Assembly (NCBI GenBank): GCA_025355175.1
Contig: JANYAF010000068.1
Span: 1 to 38,450 of the forward strand
Length of the DNA stretch: 38,450 nucleotides
Direction: 5' to 3'
From: Deltaproteobacteria bacterium
GTDB lineage: Bacteria > Desulfobacterota > Syntrophia > Syntrophales > Smithellaceae
In this document: in pieces, positions 1 to 7,464 of the stretch
Numbering within the stretch: the first letter of the stretch is position 1
Layout of the letters: each line of letters begins with the position of its first letter
Notes under the pieces: generated by a model
Told to the model about the DNA's origin: nothing
The model's input: only the letters and a program-made list of their open reading frames with translations
The model's database searches: none
Position numbers and translations under genes: made by a program

Positions 1-26
1 TCCTGCTATCTTTCTCGTGCTTTTTT

Positions 27-98
27 ACCATCTGGGTACCTCCTGTTGGGTATTGGGTTATTCGCGTATCCCTTTATACAACAGGTATCCCAGATGGT
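27..98. repeat. Imperfect inverted repeat upstream of yhbY
   Basis: The arms at 27-48 and 79-98 are near-complementary: ACCATCTGGGTACC on the left, GGTATCCCAGATGGT on the right. About 30 bases separate them. A T-rich stretch follows on the plus strand, so this could be the terminator of a gene lying before the window or a small foldback repeat. Nothing else is recognisable in 1-288 apart from the ribosome binding site of yhbY. Confidence 0.4.
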
Positions 99-288
99 TC
101 ATTTGATTTTTTTGTTTTGATGTGCAAGATTCAGGTATTAACCTGAAGGTCACTCGAGGTCACGAGTGCGGGAATCCAAAAATGACGGTGATTATCGAAT
201 TGGGCATGATACCTTCAAATATTAGCGTTTCGTAATAAAGATTATCTGTGCTATACGAAAACCGAATTAATATAGAAGGAAGAAAACA

Positions 289-588
289 ATGGAACCACTC
301 AAAGGCTCACAACGAAAATATCTGCGCGGAGAGGCGCATCATTTAAAACCGCTTGTAATGATTGGCACAAAAGGCGTGACCGAACAACTGCTCGGCTCCG
401 TCGATCTAGCCCTGAAGGATCATGAACTCATCAAGGTAAAATTTGGCGAATTCAAAGAAGCCAAAGAGGAAATCGCCGCCCAAATCGCCAAAGCCACCAA
501 AAGCGACGTGGTCGGCCTCATCGGCAACATCGCCATTTTCTATCGTCCCTGTCCACAGACGGAAAAAAGAAAAATTAAAATCCCGTAA
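289..588 (+). CDS. yhbY: YhbY-family ribosome assembly RNA-binding protein
   Basis: The 99-residue product is a single CRS1-YhbY (CRM) domain, the usual size of bacterial YhbY, which binds pre-50S ribosomal particles. Visible family features are the N-terminal LKGSQRKYLR segment, the LKPLVMIGTKGVTE segment holding the conserved basic GxxG-type loop (IGTKG, about residues 25-29), and the C-terminal VGLIGNIAIFYRP strand. A GAAGGAAG ribosome binding site lies just before the ATG. It stands alone: the next gene is about 360 bases away behind its own promoter. Family assignment is firm; the ribosomal role is from family knowledge. Confidence 0.9.
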   Translation: MEPLKGSQRKYLRGEAHHLKPLVMIGTKGVTEQLLGSVDLALKDHELIKVKFGEFKEAKEEIAAQIAKATKSDVVGLIGNIAIFYRPCPQTEKRKIKIP

Positions 589-652
589 ACTCTTTCGGCT
601 CTTTCATCAATAAACTAAACATCGCGCCCCACTTTTTGTGGCATATATTTTA

Positions 653-681
653 TTGACATACAAAACCTGTTTTCGTATAGT
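653..681 (+). promoter_or_regulatory. Strong sigma70-type promoter upstream of the exporter gene
   Basis: A perfect -35 hexamer TTGACA (653-658) is followed after exactly 17 bases by TATAGT (676-681), one mismatch from the consensus -10. Transcription would start near 688, leaving a leader of about 260 bases before the exporter gene at 947. That leader contains a possible small ORF (749-922). Confidence 0.6.
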
Positions 682-748
682 GCGACCGTAGACAAGCAAT
701 GGCTTAAGGATACCTATAGGCAAGCTCAACATTCCTAAGGGGAGTTTT

Positions 749-922
749 ATGACGTTTCTTGATAGTTTTGTGTTCAGATGGAAATCTAAATTTGATCCTT
801 CGAAAAATAATTTTCCTGTAATCCTTCGTGATTCTTGCAATACCCTAATCAATTTCGTCATTCAGATTTCATTATCTATGAAGAAAGGGGGTAAAATTTT
901 ACTGACAGTTTTTCATAACTAA
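749..922 (+). CDS. Possible 57-residue small ORF in the exporter leader
   Basis: An ATG at 749 follows AAGGGGAG with a 4-base spacer, and the frame stays open for 57 codons to a TAA at 920-922, ending 24 bases before the exporter start. The product is basic and partly hydrophobic (MTFLDSFVFRWK at the start, GKILLTVFHN at the end) and I do not recognise it. It lies between the TTGACA/TATAGT promoter and the exporter, so it could be a leader peptide, a small co-transcribed gene or a chance ORF. Base composition is AT-rich, unlike most genes here. Confidence 0.3.
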   Translation: MTFLDSFVFRWKSKFDPSKNNFPVILRDSCNTLINFVIQISLSMKKGGKILLTVFHN

Positions 923-946
923 AATCAATAAAATAGGGAGGTCTTT

Positions 947-2392
947 ATGGGCAGCAAGTATAGTCTTTTCAAGACCGAGGACTGGTGGTCGGTGTGGCTG
1001 GGATTATTTATTTTTATACTCTCGCTTGGATCACTTTTAGGTCTTGATCTCTTGGGATGGGCCATAACACCTAAAGTGTGGATGAATATTACGAAATCCA
1101 TAGCTCCTGCATCAAAAGCCTACGCGGGACTCAATCCGATCATATCAATCGTTTTGACTTTCCTGGCCGTCCTCGGCATTCTCATCGTTGGCGCAAAAGC
1201 CCTTGGTTATGATTTAAAGAAATTCATTTATGGGTTTACAATTATTTTCTGGGTAACATATCTTTGCACGGTACTTGGACATTATGCGGTGATTGCTGCG
1301 CAGACGCCCGCTGAAATCAAAAAGTTCGGACTCGACTGGTCATTAAAGCTTACCGGTGAGGCCGGATTGATTCTGGCGCTGCTTGTCGGTCTCTTTTTTG
1401 GCAACTTTATGCCGAAATTTGCTGATTCACTAAAAGTGGCGGCAAGGCCTGAATGGTTTATTAAAACAGCCATCGTCATAATGGGCATAGGACTAGGTGT
1501 TAAATCTGCCGAGCAGCTGGGCCTGGCATCATCGATGATGTTCAGGGGACTTTGCGCCATTGTTGAAGCGTACCTGATCTATTGGGCCATTGTATATTTA
1601 ATAGCCAGAAAATATTTTAAATTCAGCCGCGAATGGTCAGCGCCACTTGCTTCCGGCATATCCATATGCGGCGTATCCGCGGCAATTGCAACGGGCGGAG
1701 CTATCCGCGCTCGTCCGGTAGTTCCTATCATGGTTTCCTCTCTTGTTGTGATTTTCGCAGTAGTTGAGCTTATACTACTTCCATTTTTAGCAGCAGAGAT
1801 TCTTCCAAATCAGCCGCTTGTTGCAGGGGCATGGATGGGTCTTGCTGTTAAAACTGACGGAGCAGCTGTAGCCAGCGGTCAGATCGTTGAGGCTCTGATA
1901 TATGCCAAGAATGCGGCACAGGGCATAAATTATCAACCCGGCTGGGTTGTAGGCACAGCTACGACGGTTAAAATATTTATCGATATTTTCATCGGAATAT
2001 GGGCTTTCATACTTGCCGCAATCTGGACAACCAAAATCAATCCTAAAAAGGGCGAAAAAGCCCAGGCCGGAGAAATATGGGATCGTTTCCCCAAATTTGT
2101 TATCGGCTATTTTGTAACGTTCCTTATCATGCTCACCATCGGGCTTAATTGGCCGGAATTAAAGTCGAAAATATCACTCTCCAGCGCAGAAACCGACGTA
2201 TTCAGGAAACTCTTTTTCGCAATGACTTTCTTCTCCATCGGATTGGCATCTAACTTCAAGAAACTCTGGGAAGAAGGCATCGGAAAACTGATGTTGGTTT
2301 ATGTTATAGCATTGTTCGGTTTCATCATATGGATAGGGCTGGCAATATCATGGATATTCTTCAATGGTGTTATGCCTCCACTTGTTAAATAA
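947..2392 (+). CDS. YeiH-family putative sulfate/sulfite exporter
   Basis: A 481-residue polytopic membrane protein with about 11-12 hydrophobic segments, resembling the YeiH / conserved hypothetical 698 family that is annotated as putative sulfate exporters. The family-typical SGISICGVSAAIATGGA segment lies near residues 236-251. It is longer than the roughly 340-residue E. coli YeiH because of an extended N-terminal part with extra membrane segments. A GGGAGG ribosome binding site precedes the ATG. A 52-residue single-span protein follows 21 bases later and a terminator follows that, so the two probably form one unit. Near a sulfite-producing and sulfite-reducing locus, an export function for sulfite, sulfate or another sulfur anion is a reasonable inference; the substrate is not shown by the sequence. 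Confidence 0.75.
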   Translation: MGSKYSLFKTEDWWSVWLGLFIFILSLGSLLGLDLLGWAITPKVWMNITKSIAPASKAYAGLNPIISIVLTFLAVLGILIVGAKALGYDLKKFIYGFTIIFWVTYLCTVLGHYAVIAAQTPAEIKKFGLDWSLKLTGEAGLILALLVGLFFGNFMPKFADSLKVAARPEWFIKTAIVIMGIGLGVKSAEQLGLASSMMFRGLCAIVEAYLIYWAIVYLIARKYFKFSREWSAPLASGISICGVSAAIATGGAIRARPVVPIMVSSLVVIFAVVELILLPFLAAEILPNQPLVAGAWMGLAVKTDGAAVASGQIVEALIYAKNAAQGINYQPGWVVGTATTVKIFIDIFIGIWAFILAAIWTTKINPKKGEKAQAGEIWDRFPKFVIGYFVTFLIMLTIGLNWPELKSKISLSSAETDVFRKLFFAMTFFSIGLASNFKKLWEEGIGKLMLVYVIALFGFIIWIGLAISWIFFNGVMPPLVK

Positions 2393-2413
2393 TTTTTTGA
2401 AAGGAGTTTCATA

Positions 2414-2572
2414 ATGGCTGATATAAAAATCAAAGATGAAATGGAAAAAATGGAATATGAACCACTATTGCTTATTGAAAAAAAATTGATAGCCTGGAGT
2501 CTTATCCTTGGAGTGGTTCTGCTGGTCGGGCTGGTGTGGGTGAGCTATACATTTTTCCCCGCCGGTCATTGA
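2414..2572 (+). CDS. 52-residue single-span membrane protein, exporter companion
   Basis: An ATG at 2414 follows AAGGAG with a suitable spacer and runs to TGA at 2570-2572. The N-terminal half is charged (MADIKIKDEMEKMEYEP), then a hydrophobic stretch (about residues 26-47, SLILGVVLLVGLVWVSYTF) forms one transmembrane helix. The gene begins 21 bases after the exporter stop and ends 43 bases before a strong terminator, which supports co-transcription. I do not recognise a family. By position it could be a small subunit or stabiliser of the exporter, as seen with other small single-span partners of secondary transporters. Confidence 0.65.
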   Translation: MADIKIKDEMEKMEYEPLLLIEKKLIAWSLILGVVLLVGLVWVSYTFFPAGH

Positions 2573-2615
2573 TATGTTTTTGAATTGACTTTAAGGTTTA
2601 TTTGATTTTGTTTAA

Positions 2616-2647
2616 AAGAAAGCCCGGTATTTTTACCGGGCTTTCTT
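2616..2647 (+). terminator. Rho-independent terminator after the exporter unit
   Basis: A perfect 14-base-pair stem (AAGAAAGCCCGGTA with TACCGGGCTTTCTT) with a TTTT loop, ending in a T-rich arm. It lies 43 bases past the stop of the 52-residue protein. Confidence 0.85.
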
Positions 2648-2681
2648 ATTCATTCATTCGCATGGAAGCGATGGTGTTGTA

Positions 2682-2735
2682 ATACCAAGGTGCTTTCAAA
2701 AAATAAAATATGAATTTTTGAAAGCTTACTTGGTA
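2682..2735. repeat. 54-bp foldback element
   Basis: The arms ATACCAAGGTGCTTTCAAAAA (in two parts, 2682-2702) and TTTTTGAAAGC...ACTTGGTAT (2714-2735) are near-perfect complements around an AT-rich centre. It sits between the plus-strand exporter unit and the minus-strand gene ending at 2754. It could be a terminator for the minus-strand gene or a small MITE-like element. Confidence 0.5.
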
Positions 2736-2753
2736 TAAACATAGGATATTGTT

Positions 2754-3023
2754 TTAACTGTCTATTTTATCCGACCCGAACAGCTCTTCATACTGCGACA
2801 GTTTTTCTTGCCATTTTTTCAAAGCGTCATAATTTCCCTTCCACTCCAAGCATTCCTCTTTACAGTCAAAATCCTTTCCGCTTTCAAGATCTTTCATTAA
2901 AACATTGCTGCTTTTATTGTGTTTTTTTTCCATTACGGCAAGGGTTTTTTTTAATCCCGTAATCATTCTTTTACACACATCAATTTCTCTATACATTGAA
3001 ATTTCATATTCATCCGTTCGCAT
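2754..3023 (-). CDS. Hypothetical protein, 89 residues
   Basis: The likely product starts MRTDEYEISMYREIDVCK and ends ELFGSDKIDS. The ATG at 3023 follows AAGGGAAAAG, a good ribosome binding site. A longer in-frame reading to 3134 has no such site and an untypical N-terminus. The protein is hydrophilic and rich in Lys and Glu, with heptad-like stretches, and is probably alpha-helical or coiled-coil. Three cysteines are present, one early and two in a CKEEC pair. I do not recognise a family. It lies about 150 bases from the ettA stop on the same strand. Confidence 0.55.
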   Translation of the reverse strand: MRTDEYEISMYREIDVCKRMITGLKKTLAVMEKKHNKSSNVLMKDLESGKDFDCKEECLEWKGNYDALKKWQEKLSQYEELFGSDKIDS

Positions 3024-3169
3024 TCTTTTCCCTTTATGAAATTCAAATTCAGGGGACACAAGTATTAATATCATTATTGAATATGTACATGGGGTTGCCC
3101 GATCCCCTGATATGATGCAAGTCTCGCCCGGCAATCACAGACCAATACTTACCGATTATCAATGATATC

Positions 3170-4855
3170 TTATCTTCTGGTCAGCTGCCGATACTTGATG
3201 CGGTGCGGCTGGCTGGCTGCGGCACCGAGGCGGCTTTTGCGGTCTTCTTCATATTCGGAATAGTTGCCGTCAAATAGGAGCGTTTTGCTTTCGCCTTCAA
3301 AGGCCAGAATGTGCGTGCAGATTCGATCTAAAAACCAGCGGTCGTGGCTGATGACGACGACGCAACCGGCAAAGCTCTCCAGTGAATCTTCCAATGCGCG
3401 CAGCGTGTTGATATCCAGATCGTTGGTGGGCTCATCGAGCAGCAGCACATTGGCGCCTTCCTTGAGCATGCGCGCCAGATGAACGCGGTTGCGCTCTCCG
3501 CCGGAGAGCGTCCCCACTTTTTTCTGCTGATCCGTACCGGAAAAATTAAAGCGCGACACATACGCGCGGGAATTGATCTGCCGAGATCCGATGGGAATAA
3601 CATCCTGGCCACCGGTTATCATTTCCCATATATTTTTGTCGGGATCGAGCACATCCCGGCTCTGATCAACATAGGCCAGCTTCACGGTCTCGCCGATACG
3701 AATCGTTCCGGCATCCGACGTTTCCTGACCGGTAATCATGCGGAACAACGTGGTCTTACCCGCGCCGTTGGGACCGATGACACCGACGATGCCGCCCGGC
3801 GGCAGCGCAAAAGTCATGCCTTCCACGAGCAGTTTATCTCCGTAGCCCTTGTTCACATCCGTGATTTTAATTACCAGATCGCCCAGGCGTGGTCCCGGTG
3901 CGATAAACATTTCGCGGGTGCCGGATTCCTTTTCCTGGTTTTTCCCAAGCAATTCTTCATAAGCGCTAATGCGCGCCTTGGATTTGGCATGCCGTCCTTT
4001 AGGCGACATACGAATCCATTCCAGTTCGCGCTCCAGGGTCTTGATTCTTTCGCCCTCAGATTTTTCTTCATTCTTCAGTCGGTTTTGCTTTTGCTCGAGC
4101 CATGAAGAATAATTGCCCTGCCAGGGGATGCCCTGACCGCGGTCAAGTTCCAGAATCCAGCCCGCAACGTTGTCGAGAAAATAGCGGTCATGCGTGACGG
4201 CGATAATGGTGCCTTCATATTTTTGCAGGTGATGTTCCAGCCAGGCGACGGATTCGGCATCCAGATGGTTGGTCGGTTCGTCCAAAAGCAAAATGTCCGG
4301 TTTCTGCAGAAGCAGGCGACAAAGAGCGACACGTCGTTTTTCGCCGCCGGAGAGCACCTTCACTGGCGTGTCACCCGGCGGGCAGCGCAGGGCGTCCATC
4401 GCCATTTCCAGACGTGAATCCATGTCCCAGGCATCGAGCGCATCCATCTTTTCCTGAAGGACAGCCTGTCTATCGCAGAGTTTGGTCATCTCGTCATCCG
4501 ACAAGGACTCGGCAAATTTTTCGTTCACGGCATTATATTCGTTGATAACATCCATCGTGGACTGCACACCCTGCTCCACAATCTGGCGCACTGTCTTGGA
4601 CTCGTCCAGACGTGGTTCCTGCTCCAGGTAGCCTACCGTGTGACCCGGGGAAAGAATGGTCTTACCCAGAAATTCATCGTCAACCCCTGCCAGAATCTTT
4701 AAAAGAGAGCTTTTGCCGGAACCGTTTAAACCGATAACGCCGATTTTAGCGCCGTAGAAATAAGACAGATAGATGTCTTTGAGCACCGGCTTTTTTTCGT
4801 AAATCTTACTGACTCCGATCATGGAGTAGATAACTTTATTTCCTTCATTGGCCAT
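3170..4855 (-). CDS. ettA: EttA, ABC-F energy-dependent translational throttle protein
   Basis: A soluble protein with two ABC ATPase domains and no membrane segment, as in the ABC-F family. The first Walker A (GLNGSGKS) lies near residues 42-49, followed by LSGGEKRR and LLLDEPTNHLD. The second half has GPNGAGKT, TLSGGERNR and LLLDEPTNDLD. The N-terminus (VIYSMIGVSKIY, VLKDIYLSYFYGAKIG) and the WIRMSPKGRHAKSKARI segment between the domains are EttA signatures. EttA binds the ribosomal E site and gates the first peptide bond according to energy state. I chose the ATG at 4855 because family members start one or two residues before this conserved N-terminus and GGAGG lies upstream. An ATG at 4876 would add seven residues. 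Confidence 0.92.
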   Translation of the reverse strand: MANEGNKVIYSMIGVSKIYEKKPVLKDIYLSYFYGAKIGVIGLNGSGKSSLLKILAGVDDEFLGKTILSPGHTVGYLEQEPRLDESKTVRQIVEQGVQSTMDVINEYNAVNEKFAESLSDDEMTKLCDRQAVLQEKMDALDAWDMDSRLEMAMDALRCPPGDTPVKVLSGGEKRRVALCRLLLQKPDILLLDEPTNHLDAESVAWLEHHLQKYEGTIIAVTHDRYFLDNVAGWILELDRGQGIPWQGNYSSWLEQKQNRLKNEEKSEGERIKTLERELEWIRMSPKGRHAKSKARISAYEELLGKNQEKESGTREMFIAPGPRLGDLVIKITDVNKGYGDKLLVEGMTFALPPGGIVGVIGPNGAGKTTLFRMITGQETSDAGTIRIGETVKLAYVDQSRDVLDPDKNIWEMITGGQDVIPIGSRQINSRAYVSRFNFSGTDQQKKVGTLSGGERNRVHLARMLKEGANVLLLDEPTNDLDINTLRALEDSLESFAGCVVVISHDRWFLDRICTHILAFEGESKTLLFDGNYSEYEEDRKSRLGAAASQPHRIKYRQLTRR

Positions 4856-4888
4856 GTAGCGCAAAACCTCCAGCATGGTAAATTGTCC

Positions 4889-5554
4889 CTAAATGTTGGG
4901 GAAAATATTTTGAATGATAATGTTAAAATTGTCCTGCACTTTCTCCCGGCCTTCGATAATGCCCATGTGCCCGGGTAAAAGCAACTCGATATCCAGGTCG
5001 GACAGCGTGACGATGCTCTTTTTCAACAATGTGCCGTTGCCTCCGGGAAAATCCGTGCGGCCGACATTCTGCTGAAACACAACATCGCCGGAGAAGAGGA
5101 TTTTCTTTTCCGGCCAGTAAAGTCCGATGGAGCCGGGCGTATGGCCGGGAATGGAAATGACTTTGAATATCTGATCGCCCAGTTCGAGCTTGCCGTCTTC
5201 CATTTGCATGTTGATCTGCATCTGGGGCACGGTGATGCCGAAGAGACCGTAGAGTTCGCCGCCAATGCCTTTGAGGAAATCCATTTCTTTGCGGTGCAGG
5301 GCTATCTTCACTGTTTCTTGATCAAAAAGCTCGGAACCCTGAAAGTGATCGGGATGAGAATGCGTGTTGATCACATAGCGGATATTTTTCTTTTTGATGC
5401 CGTCGTTCGCCATCTGATTGAGCAAATCGGGTAGATAGCGCGTCAGGCCCGGATCGATGAGCGCCTGTACATCTCCGCCGATATAGTAACTATTGCAGTT
5501 GTTGTCAAAATAGTTCGCCCACTCATAAATATAAATATCGTCTTGATACTTCAT
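4889..5554 (-). CDS. MBL-fold metallo-hydrolase
   Basis: A 221-residue metallo-beta-lactamase-fold protein, close in size to glyoxalase II-like hydrolases. The metal-binding motif THSHPDH is at about residues 64-70 (His65, His67, Asp69, His70). Later ligand motifs are PGHTPGS, FSGDVVF and LLPGH. No signal peptide is visible, so it is probably cytoplasmic. The ATG at 5554 has GGAAGG seven bases upstream, better placed than the in-frame TTG at 5560. It ends about 34 bases before the ettA start and may be co-transcribed with it. The substrate cannot be told; thioester hydrolase and persulfide dioxygenase-like roles exist in the family. Confidence 0.8.
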   Translation of the reverse strand: MKYQDDIYIYEWANYFDNNCNSYYIGGDVQALIDPGLTRYLPDLLNQMANDGIKKKNIRYVINTHSHPDHFQGSELFDQETVKIALHRKEMDFLKGIGGELYGLFGITVPQMQINMQMEDGKLELGDQIFKVISIPGHTPGSIGLYWPEKKILFSGDVVFQQNVGRTDFPGGNGTLLKKSIVTLSDLDIELLLPGHMGIIEGREKVQDNFNIIIQNIFPNI

Positions 5555-5628
5555 TTCCAATCCTTCCTTTTTTTAATAGTTCCTTCCCTATAGCCTTCGG
5601 CCTTCAGTCTTTATCCTTGCACCTTTTG

Positions 5629-5850
5629 TCACGGTCCGGATGATCCGGCCGGCGCCTTGCGCGGGACAAAAATCCAAAGCAGGAGATAAAGGAGGAGCCC
5701 TGTTCCAAAACAAATAACCAGCAAGGTAAACAATAAGCGCCAAACCCAGGAAGGAACAGGCGTATGTTCTCCCAATCCGCCGCAGACGCCGCTAATCCAG
5801 CGGTCCGTATCGGATTTTGTAAAGTTGTGCAACCAGCCATTTTGTGTCAC
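5629..5850 (-). CDS. PspC-domain small membrane protein
   Basis: A 73-residue protein with the PspC signature: DRWISGVCGGLGEHTPVPSW (in part) followed by a hydrophobic span (LLFTLLVICFGTGLLLYLLLWIFVP, written here only as the stretch about residues 40-63). PspC-type proteins are inner-membrane components or regulators of envelope stress responses. The start is GTG at 5850 with AAGGTGG upstream. No pspA or pspF is nearby, so a link to a full phage-shock system is not supported. Confidence 0.8.
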   Translation of the reverse strand: MTQNGWLHNFTKSDTDRWISGVCGGLGEHTPVPSWVWRLLFTLLVICFGTGLLLYLLLWIFVPRKAPAGSSGP

Positions 5851-5900
5851 GGATCCACCTTCTCCCGAAGATCTATTTTTAGTGCTATTTTATTTAAGGA

Positions 5901-5936
5901 GCACAAAGGCATATCCGGAAGGATATGCCTTTGTGC
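5901..5936. terminator. Perfect 16-bp stem-loop between redoxin and pspC-like genes
   Basis: The arms at 5901-5916 (GCACAAAGGCATATCC) and 5921-5936 are perfectly complementary around a GGAA tetraloop. A GTTTTT tract follows on the plus strand, directly abutting the redoxin stop codon at 5941. It most likely ends the minus-strand ccdA-redoxin transcript, possibly acting in both directions. Confidence 0.75.
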
Positions 5937-5940
5937 GTTT

Positions 5941-6450
5941 TTACTTTGCCCGCAAAACTTTGTCCAGCGGCATCTCCGACGAGCTGTGGCCAACTTTAAT
6001 AATATTGCCGTCTTTATCCACCAGCATGATCATGGGCACGCCGACGACGTTGTAGGCATTGGCCACGCTGCCGTCTTCGTCCAACAGCGTCCGGTAGGGA
6101 AGAGAATTGGCCTGGGCAAATCGCTGCACTTTTTTCGCCGGTTCCATAATGTTAACATAAATCACTTGCAGGCCGCGCGGCGCGTAGGTTTCGTAAACTT
6201 TTTTGTAAATGGGTACTTCGGCGCGACAACCGGGACACCAGGTTGTTCCGAAAAAAATCAGCACCGGCTTGCCGCGTTGAGCACTCAGACGAAATATTTT
6301 ACCCTGCAGATCCTTGAGGGCAAAATCCGAAGCGGCGGGGTACTGCGGTTTAAATGGCGCATTAGGAACATACTGTCCCCATGAGACGGATACGGGAACA
6401 AAGATCGATATACAAAGTAAAACAATGAAAGCATGAACTGTTTTTCGCAT
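5941..6450 (-). CDS. TlpA/ResA-like thioredoxin-fold protein, exported
   Basis: A 169-residue redoxin with an N-terminal signal sequence (MRKTVHAFIVLLCISIF), then an AhpC/TSA-type thioredoxin fold. The active site is WCPGC with Cys72 and Cys75, in the context FFGTTWCPGCRAEVP. The cis-proline loop is NVVGVPMIMLVD. The ATG at 6450 has AAGGAGT seven bases upstream; a further in-frame ATG at 6468 lacks such a site and lies inside a dispersed repeat. It follows a CcdA/DsbD-type membrane gene on the same strand, so it probably receives electrons from that protein and reduces periplasmic thiols, for example during cytochrome c maturation. DsrJ is a multiheme cytochrome encoded in this window. Confidence 0.85.
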   Translation of the reverse strand: MRKTVHAFIVLLCISIFVPVSVSWGQYVPNAPFKPQYPAASDFALKDLQGKIFRLSAQRGKPVLIFFGTTWCPGCRAEVPIYKKVYETYAPRGLQVIYVNIMEPAKKVQRFAQANSLPYRTLLDEDGSVANAYNVVGVPMIMLVDKDGNIIKVGHSSSEMPLDKVLRAK

Positions 6451-6462
6451 GATACTCCTTCG

Positions 6463-6526
6463 GATCAACCATCTCGCGAGCTCGCTGCGGAGAATTGACG
6501 CTCGTCCCGCTTAAGCGGGATTAAAA
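6463..6526. repeat. 64-bp dispersed repeat, copy 1
   Basis: This block matches 37942-38005 at about 60 of 64 positions (shared core CTCGCGAGCTCGCTGCGGAG, then GAATTGACGCTCGTCCCGC, a 4-base loop and GCGGG). It fills the whole gap between the ccdA-like and redoxin genes, and its last six bases include the ccdA-like stop codon. The CCCGC-loop-GCGGG end forms a short hairpin; the loop bases differ between copies. Confidence 0.8.
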
Positions 6527-7234
6527 AGCAAGCGTGCCCGCAGTATACAGGAAATATTCGGCCGCGCCAATCAAAATAACGCCGAAAACCCTTGTGATTA
6601 TAGTCATCCAGGCCCCCGATCGCGGCAGTGATGAAATAAATCCGGCAAACGTTCCGACCAGAATCAAGAGCGTCCCCATGCCTAAGGCAAAAGCAAACAG
6701 AAGGCCGATGCCCAATAGAACATGGGTCTGCAGCGCCACAAAACCAAGCAGCACGCCCAACACAGGCGCGGTGCAGGGACCGATCACAAAACCGGAGGCC
6801 GCGCCCAACAAAAAACTGGCCATAAACCCTTTTTTGCCGCCGGCGGAATATTTCATCATTCCTTGCGGAATCGGGATTGAAATTTTGAAAACATCGAGCA
6901 TGGACAATCCCATAATCAGGCAAACGTTGGCCATGATAAAATAGACCAGCGGAGTCGTCTGCATCTGTCCGAAGAGTTTTCCCGACAAAGCCGCCACAGC
7001 TCCCAGGGCGGCATACATCACCGCCAGCCCCAGAACATAGAACAACGACAGCAGAAAACCGCGCAGTTTCGAGGATGCCCCCTGCGCGCCGATGAATCCG
7101 ACTGTCACGGGTATCAACGGATAAGTGCAGGGTGTAAAGCTGATCACCAGGCCTCCAAGATAGGCTGCTATGAACGCCAGCAGCACCGAACCCTGTAAAT
7201 ACCCGGATAAATTATTAATTAGATTTTCAATCAT
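6521..7234 (-). CDS. CcdA/DsbD-like thiol-disulfide transmembrane protein
   Basis: A 237-residue protein with about six transmembrane segments, the size of stand-alone CcdA proteins that carry reducing equivalents from cytoplasmic thioredoxin across the membrane. The two redox cysteines are at about residues 36 (SFTPCTYPLIPVT) and 154 (IGPCTAPVLG), each in the typical proline-flanked context. The gene directly precedes the exported TlpA-like protein on the same strand, and the two probably form a functional pair. The stop codon falls inside the 64-bp dispersed repeat, so insertion of the repeat may have defined the present C-terminus. Confidence 0.85.
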   Translation of the reverse strand: MIENLINNLSGYLQGSVLLAFIAAYLGGLVISFTPCTYPLIPVTVGFIGAQGASSKLRGFLLSLFYVLGLAVMYAALGAVAALSGKLFGQMQTTPLVYFIMANVCLIMGLSMLDVFKISIPIPQGMMKYSAGGKKGFMASFLLGAASGFVIGPCTAPVLGVLLGFVALQTHVLLGIGLLFAFALGMGTLLILVGTFAGFISSLPRSGAWMTIITRVFGVILIGAAEYFLYTAGTLAF

Positions 7235-7464
7235 CTATTTCCTGGCCATAGTTTTTCAGAATGTATAGACGGGAGGGAAAAACGTCAAGGTGAAATATCG
7301 GCAGGTGAAAATTTTTGGCCGCGGACAATCGATGGATTGGCTATCCACAATGCCCATAAAATTAATCTAAAGGGAGGCTCGATGAGAAAAAAACATTCCA
7401 CCTTGACTTGATAAAATGTTTGTGAGAAAAGACTAAACATCCAGAAGAAGCACAGGGGAAAAAT

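Noticed and set aside
607-861. 84-codon minus-strand ORF downstream of yhbY
   Set aside because: It has no ribosome binding site or recognisable domain and overlaps the strong plus-strand promoter and leader of the exporter.
3479-4105. 208-codon plus-strand ORF inside ettA
   Set aside because: It lies wholly opposite the conserved ABC domains of EttA and has no start signal or recognisable domain.
7337-7355. Sigma54-like promoter TGGCTATCCACAATGC before the alkyl sulfatase
   Set aside because: The GG to GC spacing is 11 instead of 10 bases and the flanking consensus is poor.
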